Counted from the stretch's first letter, positions 16,320 to 24,935 are shown. The stretch is 38,303 bases of DNA from SXRF01 sp039808985 (GCA_039808985.1 JBDHUC010000019.1:1-38303), one strand, 5' to 3'. Program-made: numbers and translations. Notes: generated by a model from the sequence alone, not told the origin.

Positions 16320-17105
16320 ATGAATATTTTATTTACATTTTTGGGTTCTGTCGGTTCCGTATTTTACTCCTTCCTTGAAGCAGTAGGCAGACTTGCAATA
16401 TTCGTATGGTCTAGCATCAGCGGTATTTTCCGTCCGCCTTTCTACGGAAAGATGCTGCTTAAACAGATAATCGAGTTGGGTTATTATTCTCTTCCGGTTG
16501 TAGGCATGACTGCCATGTTCACCGGAGCCGCCCTCGCCCTTCAAACCTATTCAGGTTTTTCGCGCTTCAATGCCGAAAGCTCGGTTGCCATAGTTGTGGT
16601 TCTGGCCATCACCAGGGAGCTTGGTCCGGTCATGGCAGGACTGATGGTCGCCGGGCGCATCGGCGCATCCTACGCGGCAGAAATAGGTACCATGCGCGTA
16701 ACGGAGCAGATAGACGCCCTTACAACCCTATCTACCGACCCGCATAAATACCTGGTGTTACCACGCCTGCTTGCAGGCATCACCATGCTTCCGTTCCTGG
16801 TGGCAGTAGGGGATATTATCGGGGTATTCGGCGGCTATATGGTGTCTATACACAATCTTGGTTTTTCACCGGGGCCATATCTTAAAAGCACTTTCGAATA
16901 TTTAGAAAGCAAAGACGTTATTTCCGGCTTGATAAAAGCTTCGGTGTTTGGCTTCATTATCACCCTTATGGGCTGCTACCATGGCTTCCATTCCAAGGGT
17001 GGCGCGCAGGGCGTAGGCGCTGCTACAACCCATGCCGTTGTATCAGCATCTATACTTATTTTGCTTTCCAATTATATTTTAACTGCTCTGCTTTTTGGGA
17101 AATAA
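16320..17105 (+). CDS. mlaE: MlaE-type ABC permease of phospholipid transport
   Basis: The 261-residue inner-membrane protein belongs to the MlaE/YrbE permease family, which forms the membrane core of the Mla phospholipid transporter between the inner and outer membranes. Family marks are GMTAMFTGAALALQ, RELGPVMAGLMVAGRIGA, and AEIGTMRVTEQIDAL, with about five hydrophobic helices. The ATPase gene follows one base after its stop. The substrate-binding MCE protein (mlaD) is not adjacent, as in some alphaproteobacteria where these genes are dispersed. Confidence 0.93.
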   Translation: MNILFTFLGSVGSVFYSFLEAVGRLAIFVWSSISGIFRPPFYGKMLLKQIIELGYYSLPVVGMTAMFTGAALALQTYSGFSRFNAESSVAIVVVLAITRELGPVMAGLMVAGRIGASYAAEIGTMRVTEQIDALTTLSTDPHKYLVLPRLLAGITMLPFLVAVGDIIGVFGGYMVSIHNLGFSPGPYLKSTFEYLESKDVISGLIKASVFGFIITLMGCYHGFHSKGGAQGVGAATTHAVVSASILILLSNYILTALLFGK

Positions 17106-17106
17106 A

Positions 17107-17871
17107 ATGACTCCTAAAATTGAATTATCCGGCGTATATAAATCATTCGGCAGCAAAAAAGTCCTCGATGGCATAGACCTTACCGTTAACCAAGGCGAAT
17201 CACTGGTCGTAATCGGCGGCTCCGGTACTGGAAAATCAGTCCTGATAAAATGCATACTCGGGATACTTACCCCGGATAAAGGATCAATTAAAATTGATGG
17301 CATTGATATAGGCAAGCTTTCCCGCGTTGAGCGCCAGAAGATAATGGGTAAATTCGGGATGCTGTTCCAGGGTGGGGCTTTATTCGACAGCTTGCCGGTG
17401 TGGGAGAATATAAGCTTCTCGCTGCTTCAGAATAAATCAATAAATAAAGCTGGCGCAAAAGAGCTGGCGATTGAGAAATTAAAGGCTGTAGGACTTGGTT
17501 CAGATGTTGCCAACCTATCACCCGCTGAACTTTCCGGCGGCATGCAGAAACGCGTGGCGCTCGCGCGCGCAATTGCCGCAAACCCAGAGATAATTTTCTT
17601 CGATGAACCAACAACGGGGCTGGACCCGATAATGGCTGATGTAATAAACCAGCTTATCGTGAAATGCTCAAAGGACTTAGGTGCCACAACCCTGACCATA
17701 ACCCATGATATGGCAAGCGTACGCCGTATCGCCCACCGCGTCGCGATGATTTACAAGGGTAAGCTTATCTGGCAGGGTGATGTGCGCGAGATCGAACGCA
17801 GCGGCAACGAATATGTAGACCAATTCATACATGGCCGCGCCGAAGGGCCTATAACCGCAGCTATCCGCTAA
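17107..17871 (+). CDS. mlaF: MlaF-type ABC transporter ATPase
   Basis: This is the ATPase partner of the permease just upstream. From the ATG at 17107 it has 254 residues. Walker A is GGSGTGKSVL, the Q loop MLFQGGALFDSLPVWEN has the form seen in MlaF, the signature is LSGGMQKRVALARAI, Walker B is IIFFDEPTTGLDP, and the H loop is TITHDM. GGGA lies seven to ten bases before the ATG, favouring it over the TTG at 17095 that overlaps the permease. It would energise phospholipid transfer. It meets the EF-hand gene tail to tail. Confidence 0.94.
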   Translation: MTPKIELSGVYKSFGSKKVLDGIDLTVNQGESLVVIGGSGTGKSVLIKCILGILTPDKGSIKIDGIDIGKLSRVERQKIMGKFGMLFQGGALFDSLPVWENISFSLLQNKSINKAGAKELAIEKLKAVGLGSDVANLSPAELSGGMQKRVALARAIAANPEIIFFDEPTTGLDPIMADVINQLIVKCSKDLGATTLTITHDMASVRRIAHRVAMIYKGKLIWQGDVREIERSGNEYVDQFIHGRAEGPITAAIR

Positions 17872-17892
17872 CCACTGCAAACAGCAGATCGT

Positions 17893-18333
17893 TTATTTCT
17901 TTATTATATCCTTGGAATTAACCGGCGGGATGCTGTTAAGCGGCGACATGGTGCCGGCACCGCCAGTTCCTGAAGCAGCATTTTTCCCAGAAGATTTATA
18001 TGCAATATCACCAGGATCTTCATCGAATTCCTTACGCGCTCCTGTCCTGCTGTTAGTTCTCCGGCTTTCTATTTCCTGGCTGTCAATAACCCCATCGCCA
18101 TTAGTGTCAAGCTTATCAAAAGCCTGCTCGACCTGCTGCATATAAGCTTTTTTATTGATTTTTATCTGCCTGGTATCGCCTGGGTTATCAGGATTAAACG
18201 TTACTCCATTAGTTGTAATAGTGTTTGGGGTCGTGCTATTTGCAACTGGTTGCTTCGCCTGGGTCTGGGAATAAGCCGGAGATGCTACAAAGCCAGCACA
18301 CAGTAAAATCATACTTGTTTTCATTATTTTCAT
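17893..18333 (-). CDS. Secreted EF-hand protein
   Basis: The 146-residue protein starts with a signal peptide (hydrophobic to about residue 21, probable cut after SPAYS or nearby). A Thr/Asn-rich linker leads to a single clear EF-hand loop, DTNGDGVIDSQE, at about residues 77-88. A second canonical loop is not visible, so calcium binding may need dimerisation or may be weak. The tail is Gly/Ser-rich. The function is unknown; periplasmic calcium binding is a family-level inference. It lies 49 bases downstream of the HIT gene on the same strand. Confidence 0.75.
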   Translation of the reverse strand: MKIMKTSMILLCAGFVASPAYSQTQAKQPVANSTTPNTITTNGVTFNPDNPGDTRQIKINKKAYMQQVEQAFDKLDTNGDGVIDSQEIESRRTNSRTGARKEFDEDPGDIAYKSSGKNAASGTGGAGTMSPLNSIPPVNSKDIIKK

Positions 18334-18382
18334 ATAATACCCGTGATGATTAAAAATTAAACTTAGGTTAATTTAACATTAT

Positions 18383-18742
18383 TCATACTAATAATCCACC
18401 AAGATTTTTCCCACCTAGTATATGCACGTGAAAATGATGCACAGTCTGGGAAGCATCGTTGCCATGGTTACTTATAATACGGTACCCATTATCCACAACT
18501 CCAAGCTTTTCTGTAACTTCCTGTACAGAAACGAAAAAACCCTTCATGAATTCCGGGCTGGCATTTAGGGCAAAATCATCAAATGAACAATATTCGCCTT
18601 TGGGTATTACTAAAACATGGACAGGGGCGTTCGGCACAATATCATGAAAAGCCAGCGCAAATTCGGTTTCATGAACTTTTTTGCATGGTATTTCCCCCCG
18701 CAGTATTTTTGCAAATATATTATTTTTGTCATATTCCATCAT
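18383..18742 (-). CDS. HIT-family (HINT-like) nucleotide hydrolase
   Basis: From the ATG at 18742 the protein has 119 residues, the normal HINT size. It has NIFAKILRGEIPCKKV near the start, ALAFHDIVPNAPVHVLVIPK, and the histidine triad HHFHVHILGG near the C-terminus. HINT enzymes hydrolyse purine nucleoside phosphoramidates and adenylated adducts. Open frame continues upstream into the nitroreductase gene, but only the ATG-ATG pair one base after that gene's stop gives a family-like N-terminus. It is probably translated by coupling at the end of the histidine operon. Confidence 0.93.
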   Translation of the reverse strand: MMEYDKNNIFAKILRGEIPCKKVHETEFALAFHDIVPNAPVHVLVIPKGEYCSFDDFALNASPEFMKGFFVSVQEVTEKLGVVDNGYRIISNHGNDASQTVHHFHVHILGGKNLGGLLV

Positions 18743-18743
18743 C

Positions 18744-19331
18744 TTACTCAATCTTACAGGTTTCAGAAAAATCCAGGCGCGGATTACGCGGATGAAGTCT
18801 TGAAGCATCGCCATAACCAAGGTTACACAGGAAATTTGAGCGCCACGCTGTCCCTTTAAAAAATATCCCGTCAAGCATAGCGCTATCAAAACCCGACATT
18901 GGCCCACAATCAAGCCCTAAGGCCCGTGCCGCAAGCATAAAATATGCGCCCTGGAGCGTAGAATTACGGAAAGCTGTGGTTTCTATCTTGGTTTTATTAC
19001 CTGCAAACCAACTGCGCGCGTCAGTATGCAAAAAAAGTTCGGGTAGTTTTTCATAAAATTCCATATCCTGTGCTATAATCGCGGTTACCGGCGCGGACAT
19101 TGTCTGAGCTACATTCCCCTTATCCAGCGCCGGTTTTAAACGTTCTTTTGCCTCCTTGGAAACAACGAACACGATCCGCATCGGCATTGAATTAGCGCTG
19201 GTTGCGCCCCATTTTGCAAGCTCGTATATCTGCCTGAGTATAGAATCAGGAACTGGTTTATCCTGCCAGGCAGTATAGGTGCGGGCTTTGCGGAATAATA
19301 TATCCAGGCCGTTTTCATCTATGCTGCTCAC
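18744..19331 (-). CDS. RutE-like nitroreductase family oxidoreductase
   Basis: The 195-residue flavoprotein closely follows RutE of E. coli, the putative malonic semialdehyde reductase of uracil degradation. Matching phrases include LFRKARTYTAWQ, WGATSANSMPMRIVFV, APVTAIIAQDMEFYEKLP, HTDARSWF, RNSTLQGAYFMLAARALGLDCGPMSGFD, and LGYGDASRL. It probably uses FMN and NAD(P)H to reduce a small carbonyl or nitro compound. No other rut genes are visible, so a role in pyrimidine breakdown is not supported here and its substrate is open. It overlaps the end of hisE by four bases. Confidence 0.87.
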   Translation of the reverse strand: MSSIDENGLDILFRKARTYTAWQDKPVPDSILRQIYELAKWGATSANSMPMRIVFVVSKEAKERLKPALDKGNVAQTMSAPVTAIIAQDMEFYEKLPELFLHTDARSWFAGNKTKIETTAFRNSTLQGAYFMLAARALGLDCGPMSGFDSAMLDGIFFKGTAWRSNFLCNLGYGDASRLHPRNPRLDFSETCKIE

Positions 19332-19660
19332 TGGTTTTTGCCTTTAAGTTTCCTGCTGGCTTTTTCATCAAGCCCGGAAACACCTTCGCGGCGTTCAAGC
19401 TCGGCCATAACCTCACCAACTTCAATACCGCCGTCAGCCAGCAATAAAAGCCAGTGAAACAGAAGGTCAGCGCTTTCATAGATAACCCCGCGCCGGTCTT
19501 TTTCCACTGCTGCAATTACAGTTTCCACTGCTTCTTCACCTAGCTTCTGCGCAATTTTTGCAGTCCCCTGCTTCATGCGCTTGGCAATATAGGAAGTTTC
19601 CGGATCGGCCCTGCGCCGTTCCTGTACCACTTTATATAACCTGTCCAGTGTATCGCTCAT
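19328..19660 (-). CDS. hisE: Phosphoribosyl-ATP pyrophosphatase
   Basis: HisE removes pyrophosphate from phosphoribosyl-ATP, step two of histidine synthesis. The 110-residue all-helical protein contains SYIAKRMKQGTAKIAQKLGEEAVETVIAA, here cited in short as KLGEEAVETVIAA, with the metal-binding glutamates. ESADLLFHWLLLLAD is the second conserved helix with an acidic pair. The length fits free-standing HisE. It overlaps hisF upstream and the nitroreductase downstream by four bases each, so translation is coupled. Confidence 0.95.
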   Translation of the reverse strand: MSDTLDRLYKVVQERRRADPETSYIAKRMKQGTAKIAQKLGEEAVETVIAAVEKDRRGVIYESADLLFHWLLLLADGGIEVGEVMAELERREGVSGLDEKASRKLKGKNQ

Positions 19661-20421
19661 GAATTTATCCTTACCGGAATGTTATCTGCCTGCATAGATT
19701 TTTTTACCTGCTCAATTGTAAAAGTTCCGAAATGAAAAACCGATGCTGCAAGAACCGCATCCGCTTTTCCTTCCTTAACGGCCTGCGAAAAATGGGCAAG
19801 CTCGCCGATCCCGCCCGAAGCTATAACCGGAACGCTCACCGCTTCAGATACCGCCCGTGTAAGCTCCAGGTTAATGCCTTGTTTGGTTCCATCGCGATCC
19901 ATTGAAGTCAACAATATTTCCCCTGCCCCGAGTTCCACCATTTTTTTTGCCCACTGAACCGCATCTATCCCTGTTGCGTTGCGCCCACCATGCGTGAAAA
20001 TCTCAAATCTTGCCGGTGCTACCTGCTTGGCGTCTATCGCCACAACGATACATTGCGAACCGAATTTAGAAGCAGCTTCCGCTACAAATTCCGGACGCTT
20101 TACCGCCTCGGTGTTTATGGAAACCTTATCGGCGCCAGCCAGCAATAAATTCCTTATATCTTCTATAGTCCGCACTCCGCCGCCAACCGTAAGCGGCATG
20201 AAACACTGCTCGGCCACGCGTGAAATCACATCATACAATATTCCCCTGCTATCGCTGCTTGCGGTTATATCCAGAAAGCATAATTCGTCAGCCCCCTGTG
20301 CGTCATAGAGCTTTGCCTGCTCAACCGGATCACCGGCATCGACAAGGCTTACAAAATTCACGCCCTTGACCACGCGGCCATCTTTAACGTCAAGGCAGGG
20401 AATGATGCGGGTTTTTAGCAT
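19657..20421 (-). CDS. hisF: Imidazole glycerol phosphate synthase, cyclase subunit
   Basis: HisF works with HisH to convert PRFAR and ammonia to imidazole glycerol phosphate and AICAR. The 254-residue barrel begins LKTRIIPCLDVKDGRVVKGVNF, which contains the catalytic aspartate. It also has LTVGGGVRTIEDIRNLLLAGADKVSIN, with the first phosphate site, VAIDAK, and LLTSMDRDGTKQGINLEL with the second catalytic aspartate. VIASGGIGELAHF marks the other phosphate site. It overlaps hisA by seven bases and hisE by four. Confidence 0.97.
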   Translation of the reverse strand: MLKTRIIPCLDVKDGRVVKGVNFVSLVDAGDPVEQAKLYDAQGADELCFLDITASSDSRGILYDVISRVAEQCFMPLTVGGGVRTIEDIRNLLLAGADKVSINTEAVKRPEFVAEAASKFGSQCIVVAIDAKQVAPARFEIFTHGGRNATGIDAVQWAKKMVELGAGEILLTSMDRDGTKQGINLELTRAVSEAVSVPVIASGGIGELAHFSQAVKEGKADAVLAASVFHFGTFTIEQVKKSMQADNIPVRINS

Positions 20422-21134
20422 AAACTAAGTGCTTCCTTGGCTTTTATAGCTCCGTCATAAAGGGCGCGGCCAATGATTACCCCTTCAATGCCGGAAGTTT
20501 CCACCGCTTTATAATTTTTTATATCTTCAATACTACTAACTCCGCCTGATGCGATAACCGGAGTGGTAATTGACTGCGCAAGCGTAACGGTTTCCTCAAC
20601 ATTAGCCCCTTGCATTGCACCGTCGCGGTTTATGTCGGTGTAAATAATTGCAGCAACGCCAGCATCTTCAAAACGCTTTGCCAGATCCACAGCCTGCATA
20701 TCGGAAACATCAGCCCAGCCAGAAACCGCAACTTTACCGCCAACAGCATCAATGCCAACCGCAACCTGCCCCGGAAACAGGCGGCAGGCTTCTTTAACCA
20801 GAACCGGGTTCTTAAGTGCTGCCGTTCCCAGAATCACCCGCGAAACACCACAGGTAAGCCAGGTGTCGATCATCTCCAGCGTGCGGATTCCTCCGCCCAA
20901 TTGCACCTGCATTTTAACCCGTGCAAGTATTGATTTAACCGCAGATGCATTAACCGGCTTGCCCTCGAATGCTCCGTTTAAATCCACAATATGCAGCCAT
21001 GAGAATCCATCATTTTCAAACAAGGCTGCCTGATTAGCAGGCGTATTATTAAATACTGTCGCCTTATCCATATCGCCGCGCAATAGGCGTACACAATTAC
21101 CATCTTTCAAATCAATAGCCGGATATAAATTCAT
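20415..21134 (-). CDS. hisA: ProFAR isomerase
   Basis: HisA isomerises ProFAR to PRFAR through an Amadori rearrangement. The ATG at 21134 gives the standard start MNLYPAIDLKDGNCVRLLRG with the catalytic aspartate, for 239 residues. QLGGGIRTLEMIDTWL and VIASGGVSSIEDIKNY are the phosphate sites, and YTDINRDGAMQG holds the second catalytic aspartate. A GTG two codons upstream would add only two residues. The histidine order hisH-GNAT-hisA-hisF-hisE is interrupted upstream by the acetyltransferase gene. Confidence 0.96.
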   Translation of the reverse strand: MNLYPAIDLKDGNCVRLLRGDMDKATVFNNTPANQAALFENDGFSWLHIVDLNGAFEGKPVNASAVKSILARVKMQVQLGGGIRTLEMIDTWLTCGVSRVILGTAALKNPVLVKEACRLFPGQVAVGIDAVGGKVAVSGWADVSDMQAVDLAKRFEDAGVAAIIYTDINRDGAMQGANVEETVTLAQSITTPVIASGGVSSIEDIKNYKAVETSGIEGVIIGRALYDGAIKAKEALSLC

Positions 21135-21149
21135 AAGCACTCATCACAA

Positions 21150-21683
21150 TTAAATTAAGGAAGTAAGTGGGTCTACATTCTTATAATAAAAGCGCCCGGC
21201 TATCATCTGCGCGTTGACGAATTCATAATAAGGAAGCGTTCCCCAATGCACATAGCCATGGTCTTCGTATAATTTTATCGCCCGGTCCTGCGTTTCGCGC
21301 ACGCTCAACCTTATAACCGAGAATCCCTGCGCCCGCGCCTCGCGTTCAGCGGCTTCCAGCAGTTTTTTTGCAAGCCCATGCCCACGCGCCCAGGGGGCGG
21401 TGAAATGCGCTTCCATCGACACGCAGAAAGACGATGTTTCCTTGCTGATCCCAGGCTTCAAAAGTTGTACGCTGCCTGCCAGCGTCCCATCCAACCGCGC
21501 AACAAATAACACCCGATCAGGCACGACCAGGACACCTTTCCAGTAAGCCTCCAGAACATCACTTCCCGGCGGCACCACCCAGTTAAAACCGATCCCATCG
21601 CGAATCGCATCTTCAGTTGCGCTACAAAGCTCATATAGATCAGCATGTCGGAATTCGGTAATACGTTCAACTTTGGTAGCCAT
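21150..21683 (-). CDS. GNAT-family N-acetyltransferase in the histidine operon
   Basis: The 177-residue protein has GNAT features. A central beta strand LAGSVQLL is followed by VSMEAHFTAPWARGHGLAKKLLEAAEREA (cited short: ARGHGLAKKLL), the acetyl-CoA pyrophosphate loop. IRLSVRETQDRAIKLYEDHGY is the later motif. The acetyl acceptor cannot be told. It overlaps the hisH stop by one base as TAATG and lies 15 bases before the hisA ATG, so it is embedded in the his operon. A role linked to histidine metabolism is possible but not shown. Confidence 0.87.
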   Translation of the reverse strand: MATKVERITEFRHADLYELCSATEDAIRDGIGFNWVVPPGSDVLEAYWKGVLVVPDRVLFVARLDGTLAGSVQLLKPGISKETSSFCVSMEAHFTAPWARGHGLAKKLLEAAEREARAQGFSVIRLSVRETQDRAIKLYEDHGYVHWGTLPYYEFVNAQMIAGRFYYKNVDPLTSLI

Positions 21684-22297
21684 TACAACCTCACAAAATT
21701 TTCTAAAATTTTAAGGCCGGTTTTCTGGCTTTTTTCAGGGTGGAACTGGGTGCCGAAAATATTGTCCATGGCAACTACGGCAGTAATATCACCGCCATAT
21801 TGGGTTATTGCCAGCACTTGAGAATTATCTTTTGGTTTTGCGCAGTAGCTATGCACAAAATAAGCATAATCACCGTTATTTATTTCTTTAAAAAGTCCTG
21901 ATTTTTTTTTGATGTCCAGATTATTCCAACCCATATGCGGAACTTTAATTCCATCCTTTGGAATAGGCACAACATCACCAGAAATCCACCCAAGTCCCTT
22001 ATGGGTTCCGTTTTCGTAACCATTTTCAAACAACATCTGCATTCCCACGCAAACACCAAGGAACCATTTGCCGCGCACGCGCACCTGCTCAGTCAAATTT
22101 TCCAGCATCCCAGGAAGCGAAGAAAGCCCTGCCATGCAATCACCAAAAGCGCCAACCCCTGGCAAAACAATATGGCTGGCACTTTCCAGCATGCGCGAAT
22201 CATCACTTATTACAACATTTGATGCTATTTTTTCAAAAGCTTTGGCAACCGACCTTAAATTTCCCGAGCCGTAATCAATAATAACGACAGAAGCCAT
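21683..22297 (-). CDS. hisH: Imidazole glycerol phosphate synthase, glutaminase subunit
   Basis: HisH is the class I amidotransferase partner of HisF, supplying ammonia from glutamine. The 204-residue protein starts VVIIDYGSGNLRSVAKAFE. It has LPGVGAFGDCM for the oxyanion region, the nucleophile in LGVCVGMQMLF at about residue 83, and the His/Glu pair in GTQFHPEKSQ. YFVHSYC is also conserved. The catalytic triad is complete. It is one step downstream of the DUF2628 gene, two bases apart. Confidence 0.97.
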   Translation of the reverse strand: MASVVIIDYGSGNLRSVAKAFEKIASNVVISDDSRMLESASHIVLPGVGAFGDCMAGLSSLPGMLENLTEQVRVRGKWFLGVCVGMQMLFENGYENGTHKGLGWISGDVVPIPKDGIKVPHMGWNNLDIKKKSGLFKEINNGDYAYFVHSYCAKPKDNSQVLAITQYGGDITAVVAMDNIFGTQFHPEKSQKTGLKILENFVRL

Positions 22298-22299
22298 TT

Positions 22300-22692
22300 T
22301 TAAACTGCCGCCACACGGTCAAAATAGCGTTGTTGTGCACGCAATTCATTATCACTTACCACAACATCCGACATTATATAGCCGCGCCTGGCAAGCGAAG
22401 CTCTGCGGCAGTCATTTGCGTGATACCCAACAAGAAGGTTGAAAGCCAGATGGATTATTGCAAGGCTATCGCGATCCAGCCATTTCACATACTCCGCCAC
22501 AGCAAAGAAAAATATCAAAAATACCAGGAATAACGCAAATCCCCAGATGCGATAATAAAGCGCCCACAGCACTCCAAAAACAAAGGCATAAAAATTAAAT
22601 CCCTCGCGTACAAACACAGCCTTTTCAACCGCATTATTATTCGCCGGGTTTATATGCACTGTATAGATCTGCGGTTTGGAAAATAAAGACAT
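22300..22692 (-). CDS. DUF2628 membrane protein in the histidine operon
   Basis: The 130-residue protein matches DUF2628. FVREGFNFYAFVFGVLWALYY is followed by a second hydrophobic span, FLVFLIFFFAVAEYV, and then LVGYHANDCRRASLARRGY, the most conserved phrase. Two or three membrane helices are likely. The biochemical role is unknown. Its place between hisB and hisH is widely kept in alphaproteobacteria, which supports the call. Spacing is tight: zero bases to hisB and two to hisH. Confidence 0.85.
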   Translation of the reverse strand: MSLFSKPQIYTVHINPANNNAVEKAVFVREGFNFYAFVFGVLWALYYRIWGFALFLVFLIFFFAVAEYVKWLDRDSLAIIHLAFNLLVGYHANDCRRASLARRGYIMSDVVVSDNELRAQQRYFDRVAAV

Positions 22693-23292
22693 TTACAAGC
22701 TCCCGCCCAAAGTACCTTTGGTTGAAGGCACCTCATCCGATTTGCGCCGGTCAATGTCTATTGCAACCCTAAGAGCCCGTGCCAGCGCCTTATAGCATGA
22801 TTCAACTATGTGGTGGTTGTTGACTCCATACTCATTTTTTATATGCAATGTAGCCCCGGCTGCAAAAGCAAAAGCCTGGAACCACTCGCGGAACAGCTCA
22901 GTATCCATATCCCCAAGTTTTGGTTTAGAGAATTCTACATTCCACACAAAATATGGGCGTCCGGACAAATCCAAAGCAACATGTGTCAGCGTTTCATCCA
23001 TTGGTATAGTTGCACAGCCGTAACGAACTATGCCCTTGCGTTCGCCAAGCGCCTTGGCAAAAGCCTCGCCGATAGCTATCCCAGTATCTTCGGTAGTATG
23101 GTGGTTATCAATATGCAGGTCGCCTTTGGCGGTTAATTTCAGATCCATAAGGCTATGGCGCGAGAGCTGCTCAAGCATATGGTCAAGAAAGCCTATCCCG
23201 GTTGAAACTTCATATTTACCAGTACCGTCAAGGTTAAGCTCAACGCTTACCTGCGTTTCCTTGGTTTTACGCTCATGTTTTGCCTTACGCAT
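22693..23292 (-). CDS. hisB: Imidazoleglycerol-phosphate dehydratase
   Basis: HisB dehydrates imidazole glycerol phosphate to imidazole acetol phosphate. The 199-residue product is the single-domain form without the phosphatase fused in E. coli. Metal ligands appear in FLDHMLEQLSRH, DLHIDNHHTTEDTGIAIGEA and NEYGVNNHHIVESCYKALARAL. It is the first gene of the his run on this strand, behind a plausible promoter at 23346-23319. The stop is immediately followed by the DUF2628 ATG. Confidence 0.97.
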   Translation of the reverse strand: MRKAKHERKTKETQVSVELNLDGTGKYEVSTGIGFLDHMLEQLSRHSLMDLKLTAKGDLHIDNHHTTEDTGIAIGEAFAKALGERKGIVRYGCATIPMDETLTHVALDLSGRPYFVWNVEFSKPKLGDMDTELFREWFQAFAFAAGATLHIKNEYGVNNHHIVESCYKALARALRVAIDIDRRKSDEVPSTKGTLGGSL

Positions 23293-23304
23293 TTAAAATC
23301 CCCA

Positions 23305-23346
23305 GTTAAATCCGCGCGATTTTAACAGAGTTACAGGCGATTACAA
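23305..23346 (-). promoter_or_regulatory. Putative promoter of the histidine operon with hairpin
   Basis: On the minus strand TTGTAA (23346-23341) and TAAAAT (23324-23319) are 16 bases apart, about 27 bases before the hisB ATG. An imperfect inverted repeat GTTAAAATC-gcgc-GGATTTAAC (23326-23305) overlaps the -10 box. It might be an operator, or a weak terminator of the iron operon upstream, though a T tract is lacking. No his leader peptide rich in histidine codons is seen. Confidence 0.4.
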
Positions 23347-23355
23347 GCGCGGAAA

Positions 23356-24105
23356 CTACCAGATTATTGGGAATTCATACTCTAAATTCAGCTTGAATGT
23401 ATAATCCGGAGTAGATTTTGATATACCAAATAAAGTACCAACGTCATATTTAAATCCCGGCGCCAGTTGCCCATAAATCACCGGCCCAACCCTGTGTTTT
23501 TGGTTATTATAGGATTCCGGATCGCCAATTTCACCAAATTCTCCATAATATTCAATACCAGGGTTGATTTTTGGCAAATAGTTGTATTTTACCATCCATT
23601 TAATTTCACCCTCAGGATTTTTATTACTGTTAGCTCCAACCTCTTTTTCAAAGCCGATATTAGCCATAGTTGTGAATTTATCTATGCTTTTAGCCAATAA
23701 CAGAAAAACTTCCGTCTTGTCTGAAGATCCTTTTGGATGGGCAAACTCATAGGAGGCCTGCAAACCAACATCCGCCCAATATTCGCCCATTTCCGTTAAC
23801 TGGAAAATATTTTCTATCTCAGTTGCAGTATATTTATATCCATGGCCACTTTCTTTTTCCATTTCGCCATATAATTCTGCCTGCCATCTTGAGGTCAGCC
23901 CATAGCCAACCGCAACCTGATGCTGGCGGAACTCCCCCTGCCCCTGGCGGGAATCAACATCAAAACGGTTCTTACTTTCTATTTCCATCATACCCTTTTC
24001 AACATATGGCGAATATATTTCGAGCGCATAGGAATTATGACTGAATAACAACATAACGGCAGAAGTTAAAAACGCCTTATTTTTGTAATTATATTTTTTT
24101 TGCAT
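23356..24105 (-). CDS. Putative outer-membrane beta-barrel protein of the iron operon
   Basis: The 249-residue protein has a signal peptide ending near HNSYA and then alternating polar/aromatic strands with Gly/Asp turns, such as QHQVAVGYGLTSRWQAELYGE and WADVGLQASYEFA. It ends LNLEYEFPIIW, with a terminal aromatic as in outer-membrane barrels. About ten strands look likely. I do not know its ligand. Its start overlaps the end of the FTR1 gene by 17 bases, and both follow a cupredoxin gene, so a role in iron passage or sensing at the outer membrane is inferred from context. Confidence 0.72.
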   Translation of the reverse strand: MQKKYNYKNKAFLTSAVMLLFSHNSYALEIYSPYVEKGMMEIESKNRFDVDSRQGQGEFRQHQVAVGYGLTSRWQAELYGEMEKESGHGYKYTATEIENIFQLTEMGEYWADVGLQASYEFAHPKGSSDKTEVFLLLAKSIDKFTTMANIGFEKEVGANSNKNPEGEIKWMVKYNYLPKINPGIEYYGEFGEIGDPESYNNQKHRVGPVIYGQLAPGFKYDVGTLFGISKSTPDYTFKLNLEYEFPIIW

Positions 24106-24907
24106 ATTTTTCCTTATTGGTAATTTTAATTAAAATATTTATGGCTATCAGCGAAACCACATAGAATATAAGCTGTATCCCGCTTGGTCGCTCGCTATAA
24201 CCCAGCATTGCATGCAGTATCTTTCCCAGAATACTATCCTGGGAAAGCAACGCGCTGCTATCCCACATCTGCCCATAGGCCGGCAGTATATCTGCCGCAT
24301 TCAAAAACCCCGCAATTTGCGCGCTCATGCCGCAAGCCAACAGTATAAGCAACCACCCGGTTACCATAAACAAGTGCTTGGAGGACAATTTGATTAACCC
24401 GAAATAAAGCAGCGTCCCAATTAATATTGCGCTGGTAGCACCAGCAATACCGGCAATCATTATTGAAATCACCGGTTCATTCGAACTGCTTATTGTTCCT
24501 GCCATGAATAATACAATTTCAGCTCCTTCGCGCCACATTGCAATACTCACCACAACAGCCAGCGAATAAAGCGGGGCATCGCCATCACTTACCGATTTCC
24601 CCACCTGTTTCATTTTCTGCGCCAGCGCACGCCCATGCGACTGCATCCAGACAACCGTCCAGACAATCATTCCAACAGCAACCGACAGTATAATAGCATT
24701 AAATATTTCCTGCCCGACACCTTCCATGGCACTGGAAATATTTTCAGCAAAAAATGCAACTATAGCAGCGCCGACCAGCCCTCCGCCTAGGCCTATGCAA
24801 ACCCACAGGTTACGGCCTTTAACCCCGCGTGTAGCCGCAAGTATTATAGTTATAATAATAGCAATTTCTAAAAATTCTCGGAAAGAGATTATGAAAGCGG
24901 TAATCAT
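24089..24907 (-). CDS. FTR1-family iron permease
   Basis: The 272-residue inner-membrane protein has about seven hydrophobic segments and the two REXXE iron motifs of FTR1/EfeU permeases: REFLE at residues 10-14 and REGAE near 126. FTR1 proteins take up iron oxidised from Fe(II) together with a periplasmic partner. The first motif has phenylalanine where glycine is common, which keeps both acidic residues. A cupredoxin gene ends 28 bases upstream and a barrel gene overlaps downstream. EfeB- or EfeO-type partners with a peptidase or peroxidase domain are absent here. Confidence 0.9.
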   Translation of the reverse strand: MITAFIISFREFLEIAIIITIILAATRGVKGRNLWVCIGLGGGLVGAAIVAFFAENISSAMEGVGQEIFNAIILSVAVGMIVWTVVWMQSHGRALAQKMKQVGKSVSDGDAPLYSLAVVVSIAMWREGAEIVLFMAGTISSSNEPVISIMIAGIAGATSAILIGTLLYFGLIKLSSKHLFMVTGWLLILLACGMSAQIAGFLNAADILPAYGQMWDSSALLSQDSILGKILHAMLGYSERPSGIQLIFYVVSLIAINILIKITNKEKYAKKI

Positions 24908-24935
24908 TTGGGATATAGCTTTTTGCAGGCTTTTA

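Noticed and set aside
18743..18913. N-terminal extension of the HIT protein
   Set aside because: It is an out-of-frame reading of the nitroreductase gene; the HIT family start is at 18742.
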